Below the pieces are notes generated by a model. That model worked only from the letters and a program-made list of their open reading frames with translations, searched no databases and was not told where the DNA came from. The translations under genes and the position numbers were made by a program. A DNA stretch of 64,000 nucleotides from Tetradesmus obliquus. Its lineage: Eukaryota > Chlorophyta > Chlorophyceae > Sphaeropleales > Scenedesmaceae. The DNA is taken from NCBI GenBank assembly GCA_030272155.1, contig CP126198.1:3100001-3164000 (forward strand), in the 5' to 3' direction. Position 1 is the stretch's first letter. Each line of letters opens with the position of its first letter. Positions 44,981-56,367 of this stretch are shown here, piece by piece.

Positions 44981-45418
44981 ATGTTCAAGCTGCAGCTTTG
45001 GCCGGATGGTGACTGGCTTTGCCCGAGGTGCGTGTCAGACGGCATTACATCTGCACAGCTTCAGTCTGCTGTCGCACAGCGCAAGGCGCAGCAAGCACTT
45101 GATGCAACACCCAACCTGTTCCCTGACAAAGCAATGAGGCAGCGTGATTCAAAAGTGGGTCAGCTGCATGGCCGCCTCGTCAAGCAGAGCTTCAGGGATC
45201 TCGGCACAAACAAACTGCGTCCTTTCTGGGGTAGGCTGCACTACATGGGCGAACAGCGCCGCCCACGCTACTACGATGTGTACTTCGAGGATGGCGATGT
45301 TTACCAATACACAGTTGCTGAGGCTAAGAAGCACCTGCAACCGCCCCATGCTGTGCTGCCTGCAGGCATCACGCTGCCCAACGACGCAGCGTTTGCAGGG
45401 CAAAGCACCTCAACATGA
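44981..45418 (+). pseudogene. PHD-finger tail plus Tudor-like fragment
   Basis: A 145-residue open frame beginning MFKLQLWPDGDWLCPRC, preceded in frame by NVWH. WH...PDGDWLCPRC is the last third of a PHD finger, but the expected Cys after WHMF is Lys and no upstream ligands are in frame. The second half (FWGRLHYMGEQRRPRYYDVY, FEDGDVYQYTVAEAKKHLQ) resembles a Tudor/agenet-type fold seen in chromatin proteins (weak similarity, from memory). I read it as a truncated remnant of a chromatin-reader gene. Alternatively its first exons were missed. It is not close in sequence to the larger PHD gene at 56 kb. Confidence 0.45.
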
Positions 45419-45666
45419 GCCATCTACAACACTGCCAGGCTACCACCACCAGCAGCAACGGGGTGCCTGCGCCTGGCAGTGCAGCAACAGCTGCAGCAAA
45501 GCAGCGTTACCAGTTTAGCAAGCAGGATTGCATTAGATATGACTCAGCGGCTCAGTGCATCGGCAAATGCTCATAGGAAAGTGGCTGCACAAAGCACAAC
45601 ATACTGCGTGTAGCTCACTGAGACACATTCTGCTGGCTGCCAGTGCCTATCTGCTGTCTGCCCGGT

Positions 45667-46960
45667 ATGCCAGCAGGTATGGCAGACATCGAGGAGCAGG
45701 CCGGCTCAGAGCACATCAGCCTGACCTGTGATGAAGACAGAGAAGCAAGAAGGCAGCAGGCAGAGCAGGACACAGCGCAGAGCCATCAGGATGATGCAGA
45801 AGAGGGTGCTCAGCAGCCCCAGGAACAGCCTGCGGAGCCTGAGCCAGCGCCTGCGCAGCAGCACCATCAGCTCGTGACAGTTGGCAGCGGCTCCTGCACA
45901 GCACAGCTGTACCCCGCAGACACTGGCTTCCCAGCCTGCGCAAAGGCTGATGACTTCATGGGCCAGCGCTTCTTTGAGCACCCGGCAGGGCAGCAGTATG
46001 TGCAGGCAGTGGTGCAGCTGACGTGGGACGCAGCAAAGTACCCTTTCGATCAAGTCCGCGCCACAGGTAAGATCCTGCTGCGGTATGCAGAGGATCACTT
46101 CTGCGTTAAGGGCAGTGAGATCCGCCTGCTGCTGACACAGGCTAGGGAAGACTACAGCTCAGGTGCAGCCTCCCTGCTCAGGAGCAGAGGGCCAGCCACC
46201 TCCAAAGTTCTGTGTGCTGCACGGCACCATCAGCCACATCACCAGCACCGACCAGTGCAATGCCATGCGCAACCTCAGCCTAAGTCTTGCGGCAGATGCT
46301 ACGCCAGAGAACAGCCTGCAGCTGTGCAAGGCGATCTGGAGGCAGTCCATTTGCCTCCAGATTTTTTTTTCCAACCCCTACTGGTTTGCCAAGCAGGCAC
46401 AGGCCCGCCAGGCAGCAAGAGACCGTGAGCGGCAGCAGCAGCAGTCAGCTGCAGGAGATGCTGCGGCAGCAGCAGTACCAGCACCAGCAGTGGTAATTCC
46501 AACCACCCCTGGCAAGCGCAGTGGGGCTCTGCTGTCAGATATGCCCAGCAAGCGGCTGCAGCCTGCAGAGGCTGCAGCACCTTCGGCAGCAGCAGTCACT
46601 CCACTGGGCCGTGCACAACAGCAGTTGCTGCTGCTAGCAAGCGGCTTCTCAGTGACAGCAGGCGCGCCAGTGTCAGTGCCTGCGCCAGCTGCAGAAGACC
46701 ACCGCTCCATACACCTCATGCTGCAGCACAGCAGCCAGGGATGTGGATGACAAGTGGGGCAAGATCTCAGATATGAGCATGCAGGTGGGAGCTATCAGAG
46801 CAGTGAATGATGGGCTGAGAGAGCAGCTGCAGCAGAGTGCTGAAAGGGAGCAACAGCTCAGGAGTTGCGGCAGTGCCACAGGCAGCTGCGGCACTGCAAG
46901 TGCAGTGCGCGCCAGCACGCAGTGGCTGCTGGTGACACAGTTGCGTGAGTGTAGCGTGGT
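45667..46960 (+). CDS. Uncertain gene, unknown protein, frame changes
   Basis: Not recognised. The first frame (45667 to about 46188) starts MPAGMADIEEQAG, has an acidic Gln/Glu/Pro-rich N-terminus, then a protein-like block (FPACAKADDFMGQRFFEHPA, YVQAVVQLTWDAAKYPFDQV). Protein-like sequence continues in another frame from about 46190 (KFCVLHGTISHITSTDQCNA, FFSNPYWFAKQAQARQAA), then in a third frame at about 46743 a coiled-coil-like stretch (AIRAVNDGLREQLQQSAERE). A canonical intron 46067-46187 (GTAAGA to GAGCAG) would join the first two in phase, but it removes sequence that also looks coding. Either the gene has several short introns or it is decaying. A run of ten T at 46364-46373 lies inside the second frame. 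Confidence 0.4.
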
Positions 46961-48188
46961 ATGATGCATTTACACATTTTGGCAGTTCTGGCAATGCTGA
47001 TGTGCAGACATTGAATGGTCTGTCCAGCTTCATGTTAGTGAGTTCACAGCCCATGTGGCTGTAGGATTGTGTCTTCAGTCATTTGGAGTGAGTAGTATGA
47101 TGCTACTGGCAGTGTGTGAACAAACACACATCCGCCGGCTTCTGTGTGTTGTTCAGGGGGGTTGTTTGGTGTAGTGTCAACAGTCAACGGTCAGTCAACG
47201 GCAGTTGTGTAGCTGTAACAGCAGAGTCAGCTACGTCTGGAAGTACTGTTCAGAGTGGGGTACAGTCAGGCTTGGCGCCTATCTGCCAAGCGCTAGTATG
47301 TTACGTCAGCTGACAGGACCGATTGGCTCTTTGTCCGATTGGGGCTAGCCTGGTCATGCTGCCCTAGAGTGGCGGGTGGTAACCAACCACACAACCATGC
47401 CGCTGGTGTGTTGGACTTGCTTAGACAAAAGCGGATGCATATCGACGTGGTAGTTAAGGTGCCTGGGCCGATTCCACGGATGCACTGTGCACAGCAGTCA
47501 TGGGTGTGCTGTGCTGAGCCTGCTGTGTCGAAGGTCGAGTGACACTTTGTATACTTGGGCAAAGTGGTGTCACGGGATGTAAATCACATGATTAGTTGTA
47601 TGTTGCAACATTGCTGATAGTGCTGGTGCAGCAGTGACCTTATATAGAGCGTGCGGAGTGACGTTGGCGAGTGGACTCTGCAGCAGCTCTGCACACTCTG
47701 CGTCCACGTTGACCATAGTGTGGGGGCAGTGGCTACCCGGGGGCACCTTCGCAACGTTGCAGTGGAGCGTATACTAGCATGCGCCTTCGAGCTGCAAGCC
47801 TTCAGCACGAATAACGACTTACTCCAGGAAAAGTTGGCTGCGTTGATTGCATGCGTGTAGCTGCGTCATTTTTGCACATGAAGGGAAGTGTGAAGCCTGA
47901 ACCAGGGCTGCACAGTTGCGACATTACAAGCACAAGAATCAATGTTCCTTTTACGGAACACCTGTTGAGTTACCTCGGCGGCATCTAAGTCATGTCGGTG
48001 GGCTGCTCATGCCTTCCTTTACAGCTCACAAGTACGTCAGACAGGCATCATGCCATGTCAGCTGCCAACGGAAATTTGTATATGTACAAAATTGTTGAAG
48101 GACATTTGTTATACGATAGAGACCGCTGTCTTGCTGAGTGTAACCTCCAGTACTGTACCTATACCACCACCTGAAGTCCAGCCTGAAG
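46961..48188. other. Intergenic; nothing recognised
   Basis: No coding exon model was found. The region should contain the FAS1 gene promoter at its right end; no specific element was assigned. Confidence 0.45.
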
Positions 48189-51100
48189 ATGGCGTTCCGA
48201 TGCCCTGCCGTGTGGCTGGGCATACTGCTCGTGATGGCCGCAGTCTCCAGCGCCAAATCGTTTGATCTGGCCGGCGATCTTGCGGCCCTTGAAGACTTTG
48301 ACCTCGACCTGCGCAGCCTGCTTCAAGTCAGCACAAGTGCGTGAGCGGCAGAGGTTCGATTGAGCGCAAGCAGATATGCATTCATGCTCGACGTGAATGC
48401 ATTGCATGCGGCTGCACGCGGCAGCTGCTGCCATTGCATCAGCAGCTGCATATGCATGCATGCATGCATGCATGCACGCATGCATGCATGCATGCAATGC
48501 ATTAATGCTTGACTGCATTATATGCTTACAACTGCATGATGCATCCATGTGTTGCCGTAAGCTGCTCACCTCTGGGGATCATTCGCTGTTGCCGCTGGTG
48601 CTCAAGCGCATTGGCCGTTTGTCACTTTCCCCTCTTGTGCGCAGCTGGCAGCTATGGTGCATATGGCGCAAGTGGCCTCGGTCAGTATGGAGGTGCTGGC
48701 GCGTACGGTGGCTATGGCGCGTACGGTGGCTATGGAGGCCCTGCTTACCAGGAGGCTGCTGCGGCACCTCAGCCGCAGTGCAAGAATGAGACCCGCTCCA
48801 GCAGCTTCCTGGTGAGGTGTCAGCGCCCTAGGCTGGTCTGAGCTCAGGCTGAGATGGGGCATAGCGTGTGTGCAACCAGTGATCGATCGCACAAGTGCAG
48901 CCTTATGCACATTGCACTGCATGCATATGAACACACACATGGCGATGCATCAAGCTTATTCTGTTCTGGCCGGAGGCGACTACCCAGCATGCCATGCTGC
49001 CTTATCAGCACAGGCACCGCCGTGTGGTAGTGTGCACCGACCCACTCACTGGCCACAGCACTGCATGGCTTACGCTGCGTGCTGCATGCCATCATGGAGT
49101 GCATGTGGCATGCTGGCTGGCAATTCGTTGAAACACTACACGGCTTGCACCGGCAGTTCAGATGCGGCTGTGTCAGGCTTGCACAGCATGGCTGAACAGC
49201 ATATTAACAATGTGAGCTCGCTCCACATCTGTTTGCAGGTGTACGTTGCTGTGCTGGAGCCAGTCGCCCCTTTGGACGACTTTGAGGCTGCACAAGATGC
49301 CGCATCAGGTGCGTAGTCTCTGGGCTGCGAGGAATGTCTGCATGGTGTGTATGGCGTGTATGCCTGGTCACTGAGAGATCAGCAAGTTCATCATGAACTG
49401 CTGCATCATTGATGGCACTGTCAGTACATTTGTACAGAATGAATGGCTGTCATGTACTGTCTGCATTGCACAGCGTGTTGCGCAGTGCATTGGTGTGAGC
49501 CTAGGATATGTGCAGCCAGCGCTGTTCGCTGCTGTTCAACTGCCTCTTCCACTTTGGGCACATTTAAGGGTGCAACCCTCTTCATATGCGGTAGGATGCC
49601 CTTGGCTGAGCTCGTGCTGCTGCAAGTCGGTGGAGCAAACACAGCACCACCACTTTTTGGATTGTTTGCCCTTGGCTGCTGCAGGTATGACAACACTGTT
49701 TGTTGATGAGAGGACTGGGGCTGTCTGGGCCTCTGGAGAAGTGAAGAACATCCAAAACTTGACGGCTGTGACAATCAGCGCGGTGAGCTGACCATGCAGC
49801 TGCATCAAACCACTGCAATGTGGTGAGCTGCAGCCTGGTGCAGGCAGCATGTGCATATGATAGTACCGATGCAGGCCACTGGCCACGAGCTTTAGTTCTA
49901 TCATATGCACATGCTGCCTGCACCAGGCCGCCGCTCACCACATTGCAGTGGTTCAAGTCTGTGTACTGAATCAATGTAGCTGCCTTGCTGCTAGTGCTAC
50001 TGAAGCGTGAACAGGCGGGAACAAGCGTACCCAGCTGCTTGAACCTTAACGATTGGAACAAACCCCATGCTGCGAATGTGGCTTCACCTGTTGACTGAAG
50101 CAGAGCAGGGCGCCCAAGCCCTCCCATGCATCTGGATTGTGCATGTGTCACAGCTGCCTTGATGCTGCTGCTGCTGCTGTCGCAGGGCAACCTGACCGAG
50201 ACAGGGCCCGTTGTGATGCCACTGCTGCCATCCGCCACTACCATTAGCGTGAACGGCACGCCAACCAGCATTGCAGGTGGGCTTCATGTTATACTCTACT
50301 CTGCTCTGCTCTGCTCTGCTCTGCTATGCTATACTATACTATACTATACTATACTGTACTATACTATACTCAATGGCATTGAGTATGGTATACTCATTGC
50401 AGCATGCAAATACACTCTGTGGTTCTGTGGCGGTATGGCGGGCCTGAGGCTGTGCTGATTTTCTTGCATAGCAGACATAGTTGCACAGGCAATTTGTTGC
50501 ATCATGCTGGCAACAACAGCTGCTGCTCAGCACTACAGCCCATAACAAACCTGTCGTTGGGCCCCCAGTCTTCTTCACCAAGTGATGGTTGCCGTCATCC
50601 ATGCCATGAAGTGACGTATCTCCATGCAAAACCAGATGCAGGGCTGAGTGCTGTTTGGCTGTCTGCTGTGTCTGTGTGTGCAATGGTAGGCTTGAGGGGC
50701 AATGCCACCATCCTCCAGGTGATCATCAATGCCACCGGCCTGAACAAGACGGGCAACAATGACACTTCTGCCAGCACAAGCGCCAATGCAGGTGATGACT
50801 GCTGCGTTGTGCAAACAACCAGTGGTGCTTGCTTTGTAGTTACCAATTGAGGTGACTGAGTGTCGCATGCAGAGGCACCAGCACTCAGTTCCCCCAACTC
50901 TGTGTTTGGCTAGTTTTTTCAGAAAGGGAGCAGCCACTGCACTCATGTTTGTTCAATATGCTGGTTGTGTTGGCAGACCCACGCTGCAAGAGCTTGGTGC
51001 AGGAGTCTCAATGTTGAGCGTGGCTGAATGGGTTGCAGTGTCCTATGCTGGCTGAGCTGCATCTTGCACAGGCACACTGCTTATGTGACCGCAGTAATAC

Positions 51101-54100
51101 CTGCGGGCCCTTTTGCAGCCCTTTTTGTGCTGGTTCAAGGGCACTGGCTGATAGACTCTGCTTGTGTTGGATGCCGGTCTGGGCTGCAGGTGACAATAGG
51201 CCTACGGTAGCGCCTAACGTCAGTGTGATGGCTTTCAAGCCTGCACTGCCATGGATATCCACCCTGGCGTTCTCCCAGAAGGTCGGCTTCAACCAGGTCC
51301 TGCCCCTTGCTGCCAATGCGTCAGTGCCTGTTTCAAAGGCTACCGATGACGCAACAGGCAACTCCGGCAGCGGCAGCACCGGGTCTGCAGCCACACGCAG
51401 CGTTGGCAAGCAAAACATCATGGCCAACAACCAGCGCTTCCAGCCGGCGAACATCACCCAGTACATGCAGGCCCTGAACGAGAGCTTCACGATCAACGGC
51501 ACCACGTACCCACAGCGCAACGACTCCGTCAACAGCTCCGGCACCGACAACGCGGGCAACACCAACACGGCCAGCACCGCCAATGTCAACACGGCCAGCG
51601 CCAATGGCAACACTGGCAACAACGCGGCGCTGCCGCAGCAGCAGCAGAAGCTTGTGGCCACCAACATCTCTGGCCTGCTGATGCATGGTCTGGCGTACGT
51701 GAGTGTGTGGACAAGCAAGAATGGTGGCCAGGAGATCCTCAGGGGCCAGCTGGTCAAGTACGGCAACATCACTGGCGCCAGCCCAAGCATTGCAAGGTGA
51801 GTGCTAGATGTAGTGATCGGCTTTTGAGGTGGAGTTATGGCTGCACACCAGCGTGACATGTGACGCCGTGCACGTGCAGCAACGTGTCTAGGAATAATAT
51901 GTAGAGGTGGTGGCACTCAGCGTTAGTGGCATATGGTTATTCAATCGCCATTCATCAGGTCACCCTGTTGCGACATCACCAGTGTGAAGCTCGGGCACAG
52001 CTCAGCTTGCGCAGAGCAGCTTCTGCACAAGCTGCACACTTTAGTACATGCAGTGCTGCTGTTGGGTGACAAAGCTTGCAATCAGAACAGCACACTACTT
52101 ACACTCGTAAGCCAGGCGGCATCCGGTGCTCATCTGAATATCTCGCTATGTTCACTGTGTGCAGTGCATTCCCTGATGCACTGGTGCCAGCACCCACCTA
52201 CAACAAGACTGTCTGCACTCAGCCCCAGACCCAAGAGCGCAGTGTTGCTGGCAACAACAACACGCGCAACGCTGGTGCCGAGTCTGGCGTGCGCAACAAC
52301 ACGGCAAGCACCACTGACTATTGGGGCGCTGACGTGGTTGGCAACAACTTCACCAGCACCGCTGCATACTACATCCCCCTGGCTGCAGCTGCTGTGCGCG
52401 ACATCAGCAAGCAAAACAACACTTCTGCCTCTAACACTTCTGTCTCCGCTAACATCGCCAACACTGGCAACACCAGCCAACGCAATGGTAACTACAGCCT
52501 GTTTGAAGCCGTGCTCCAGGCTGCCAACCAGACCATCTACAACCGCAGCAGCGCTCCCAGCAGCACAGGCAGCACCACTGGTGCTGCTGCCAATGGCCGC
52601 AGGCTGGCGCAAGCTGGCAGCAGTGGCCTGGACGCCAACGGCACACAGACAGCAGGCGGCAACACTGCCAACACTTCTTCCAACGGCGGCATTCGTAAGC
52701 ATCAAGTGAAGCTGCTTGTGCCTTGGGGCTGCCTATAGCGGCTGTTGCAGAACTATGCTTGTTGGGTTGAAAGTGGAATGTTTATCAGCATGCATGACTC
52801 ACGTCTGTAAGTACCCCAAGGGCAGGGAGTGTGCTTGAATCATTGTACTGCAGGTGGTAACGCTTCTGTGAGGTCTTTTGTGTACTCATTTATTTAACTT
52901 TGGCCTGCATGTTCTCACAACGATGTGTCAACCAACCATTCGTCGACCAACCATTCGTCGACCGCCTGCTTTTCTTCTCAAACGCTCCTTCTTTTTTCTC
53001 TGCCCAGGCGCAGCTGACGGTGGTGGTGCCACAGTGTTTGCGCCGACCAACCAGGCCATCATGGCTGCCCTGAAGGCTCTCAACGTGACTGAGGAGGAGT
53101 TCCTGTACAACAAGCAGCTGCTGCTGTCTGTGGTGGCCTTCCACGTTATTCCTGGTCAGCTCCTGACAACCGCCAGCCTGGCGGAGCCCCGGCTGGCCAG
53201 TCGCCAGTTGAAGACGCTTCTGCCCTACAACAACATAGGCTTTGTGCCAGCTCGGTGAGTGCTGGATCTTGTGCTGTACATCGTGTAGTTGTGTCTGCAC
53301 CGACTGTCAAGTGCGAGTGAAACAACACCCCACATGAGGACTTGGTTGCTTCTTCATGGGATATAGGTGCCTCTTCATGGATTGCCGCCGATCTGTGGCT
53401 GGACCATGTGTACTGCAGCATTATGTAAACGTCATGTTATCTACAGTTTCATGAAATGGGTCAGGTTTATCACGACATTAAAACGCTGCATGCAACGTAC
53501 GCAAGCTTAAGAGAGTGGCAAGAGCATGCTGGGTTGAGTAGTAACCCAGCATGTTTGCCTGATGCATGCTTGTCAAGCAGCAGCTGCTTGCAAGCCGTTA
53601 CTATTGCGTGCACTGTACGGCATGCCATGCCACACTAGCTTCTCAAACTGGATTCTCAAGTCATGCTGAGAAGGGAAATACTGATGTTGGCATGATCAAT
53701 GTGTGTTGTACAGGAATGGCGGCAATGCCACGCTGTATGGCGCCAACAGCTCCGCTGCCATCGTGGACGCCAACATGCAGGCTGGCAATGGGGTAGGTTA
53801 CCTGTCCCCTCACTGTAGTACGCTGTGTTAATCCTGCCGTCACAGCACTGGTAGCAGCAGTGGCTTGCTGCTGCAGCATGGAAACGTGGCAGAGGAGTGT
53901 GTGATGGTAGGGCATTGTCAAGTGTACGCTGTCTACCTGTGCATACAGCAGCTGCTGCTGCCAGATCCCCTGGCACTTCAATCTGCTGTCTGGCCAAGTG
54001 CAGGTGCAGCTTTAGTGCCCCTGTCATGTGGTGTGACACTGAGATTAGCTGCTGCTGCTGCTGCTGTATCGCATTTGCTGCAGGTGGTGGTGCATGGTAT

Positions 54101-54383
54101 TGACCACGTCCTCATCCCACCCGTGTACTACAACAAGTCCTCAACTGTGATGGAGCGAGGAGGCCGTCAGGCAAGCATGGGCGCAGCAGATGCTACTGGA
54201 GCTAACAATGGTGGGGCTGCTAGCGAGGGCGTCAACACGCCAGTTGGTAGTGCCTCAACTGGCGCTGATGCTGGTGCAAATGGCGCTGGGGCAGAGGGGG
54301 GTGTGAGCACACCAGTTGGTGGCTCTTCTGCCAGTGGGAATGTGGGCAGGAGGCTGCACGGCTTTGGCATCATGCGCTGGTGA
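48189..54383 (+). CDS. Secreted fasciclin (FAS1) domain glycoprotein
   Basis: Extracellular or wall-associated adhesion-type protein, 812 residues, 11 exons: 48189-48336, 48645-48811, 49239-49308, 49685-49782, 50186-50276, 50690-50791, 51190-51796, 52165-52694, 53008-53254, 53714-53792, 54084-54383; all GT-AG, phases close. Residues 1-22 form a signal peptide (VWLGILLVMAAVSSA). A Gly/Tyr-rich stretch (YGAYGASGLGQYGG) follows. The middle is dense in N-x-S/T sequons, suggesting heavy N-glycosylation. A FAS1 domain lies at about residues 604-727: ATVFAPTNQAIMAALKALNV (H1 region), VVAFHVIPGQL, and VVVHGIDHVLIPP at its end. The C-terminus is Gly/Ala/Ser-rich and ends without a clear GPI-signal hydrophobic tail. 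FAS1 proteins in algae are typically matrix or cell-adhesion components. Confidence 0.88.
48449..48500. repeat. (GCAT)n microsatellite
   Basis: Tetranucleotide GCAT/ATGC repeat of about 11 units in FAS1 intron 1. It is self-complementary and could form a hairpin. Confidence 0.9.
49808..49953. repeat. Near-perfect 56-bp inverted repeat
   Basis: Arms 49808-49863 and 49898-49953 are reverse complements with two mismatches, separated by 34 bp. The element lies in FAS1 intron 4, about 25 bp after the donor. The RNA would fold into a long hairpin. No target-site duplication or transposase was seen. Confidence 0.95.
50291..50370. repeat. Pentanucleotide repeats CTGCT and ATACT
   Basis: Two adjoining 5-bp repeat tracts (about six CTGCT-type units, then about eleven ATACT-type units) directly after the FAS1 exon 5 donor, in intron 5. 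The second probably arose from the first by base change and spread (inference). Confidence 0.92.
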
Positions 54384-56367
54384 AGTGGCAGCCTTACAGA
54401 ATGAGGTGGGCAGGGGTGACTCTGGCAGCTTGTGGAGCTGACACGAGGTGATGCAGTTGAAGTGGGGCGTTGCTAATGCCTGGTTGTGCAGCCCACTATG
54501 AGTGCTGGTGGTATGGGGTGGTACTGTTGGTCACAGCTGTGCTGTGACATGGCTACAGTGCACAACAGAGGTTGGGCTTGCGGTTGCTGTATGATTGTTG
54601 TGTATACTGATGGGTGGTGTACAGTGTAAAGGGTAAGTGGTGTACAGGGTTGGTGGTGACCTTCTTGTACATTTTGTTGTGCGCCCTGAATGGTGGTTTG
54701 CTTGTCACATGCATGCATAAAGTAGCGTTGCGAATAGTGTGTGAGCTGTGCCATATGTACAGCTGTGATGTGGCTGAGGCGCCTCCTTGAGGGTGGGATG
54801 ATTGGCAGCACTCGCCATGTGCCATTGCACAGTTGGGCAGTAGAAAGTTGCATTGTGTATGCATTGCATTTTTGGCCAGGCATGCCGGGCATGGGGCTGT
54901 ATGCCTTTGTTGAATACATTGCTTCTTGATATGTGCCAACACACTAACACGATGGCTGTGTGGTGCAGGAGTTGTGCTTGCATGCGCAGCACAGCATGGA
55001 GCATTACGCACACCTGCGACAGCTGTACATTCAATGTGAGCGTGCAGTGTCTGGTGGCAGGCAGCACTCCTGCTGTGATCAGCACCCTGTGAGCTATTGA
55101 CAGCGGTGCATGCACTGCGGGTGTGTAGTGGTGTTTCTGGCAGGCAGTTGTGTAGAGGGAGAAGGGTGTCTTTGCACTGGCAGGATGGATATGTGGAGGT
55201 CGTAAAGTGTGAGGGGATGGAGGTGGGGCTGCAGGTGCTGTGCCAGTTCATGCATCTGGCAGGTGCTGGCCAGCCGTGTTGTACAGTTGGGCTTTGGGGG
55301 GGGGCGTTTGTGCGCCGTTCAGTCAGCCCCGTCCTGTTGGCTGTATGCGCTGTAAAATCAAAGAACTGAACCCAGCATGTACTGAAAGAAATGTAGAATC
55401 ATCCTGCCCCCTCACGCAGAACCCATACACAAAGGAGATCCAGAAAAGTCTCTCTAAAGAGGCTGTGCACTAGGTTGGCTGCCTCGCCGCAAAGCTCTCT
55501 AAAGAGCATGGGACTACAGTGTTGGGACTACGGTTTTGACTGTGTGTGAACTGCAGCAAGTTGTTTGGGTGTTGCTGAAACGTGCACAGACTATGTCCAA
55601 GGCCAATCCAAAACATCTTGATCCTTGGCTGCGCTCGACTATTTCCTCGCCTGGCCGCCCCTCTCGACTGTTTCCACCATCAGTGCACGTCCACAGTAGA
55701 TGACACACACGGTAAAACAACCAGTCTCCGGTGCTGCAGCGAAACAATCCACCATTCTGGCCATCCGCCTCCTACCATAGTGCTCTGGCAACGAGGCAAG
55801 TTCATTCGGATGCGGACAAACATTCGGAGTTGCAATAGTTGTGGGAGTTGCAATAGTTGTGGGAGTGCGGGCGTCGGCTGGCTGCTTCAGCCATTCGGAC
55901 AGTTTTGTTTGTCGTTTGCCCCAGCAGCCATGCAATGCACTAGCATCTAATGCACTTGGAATGCAATGATCTGCTCATCCCTAATGGTGCAATGCTTGCC
56001 TGCCCTAGCTGATAGCGTGAGACTGTTGCAGCAGCAGCAGCAGCAGCAGCAGACTCCAGGCACTGCCATTCCTGGCACGCACACATGCGCAATGTTCCAC
56101 ACGCTCATGGAATACAAGATTCACTCAACTGTGCAACATGCCAGCTTGTCATCAAGGCATCAGACGTGTCTGCAGTGCCTGAGCTGCTTAGCAACCCTGT
56201 GACAGCTATGCTTTGCAAGCGGCACAGCTTCGCTGCAGCAGCGACCCATCAACCAGTGTTCTCACCACACCACCTGCTGCTGCTGTACTGCTGCAACCCA
56301 GCCTGCACAACAGCTGCTCCACCACCAACCGGTGTAATTTGCTACTGCTGGCTATCATTGCAGTGCT
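54384..56367. other. Intergenic, about 2 kb; no supported gene
   Basis: GT-rich on the plus strand, which keeps long minus frames open by composition alone (for example 54553-55251, His/Cys/Thr-rich). No splice-consistent or domain-bearing exon was found. A short repeat of TTGCAATAGTTGTGGGAG occurs twice at about 55832-55867. Confidence 0.5.
54625..54629 (+). terminator. Candidate TGTAA poly(A) motif for FAS1 gene
   Basis: TGTAA pentamer 242 bp after the FAS1 stop codon, the usual polyadenylation motif of chlorophycean algae. Support is position only. Confidence 0.35.

Noticed and set aside
54553-55251. Minus-strand 232-codon frame between FAS1 and the PHD gene
   Set aside because: Composition is His/Thr/Cys-rich with no domain; GT-rich plus strand leaves few minus-strand stops.
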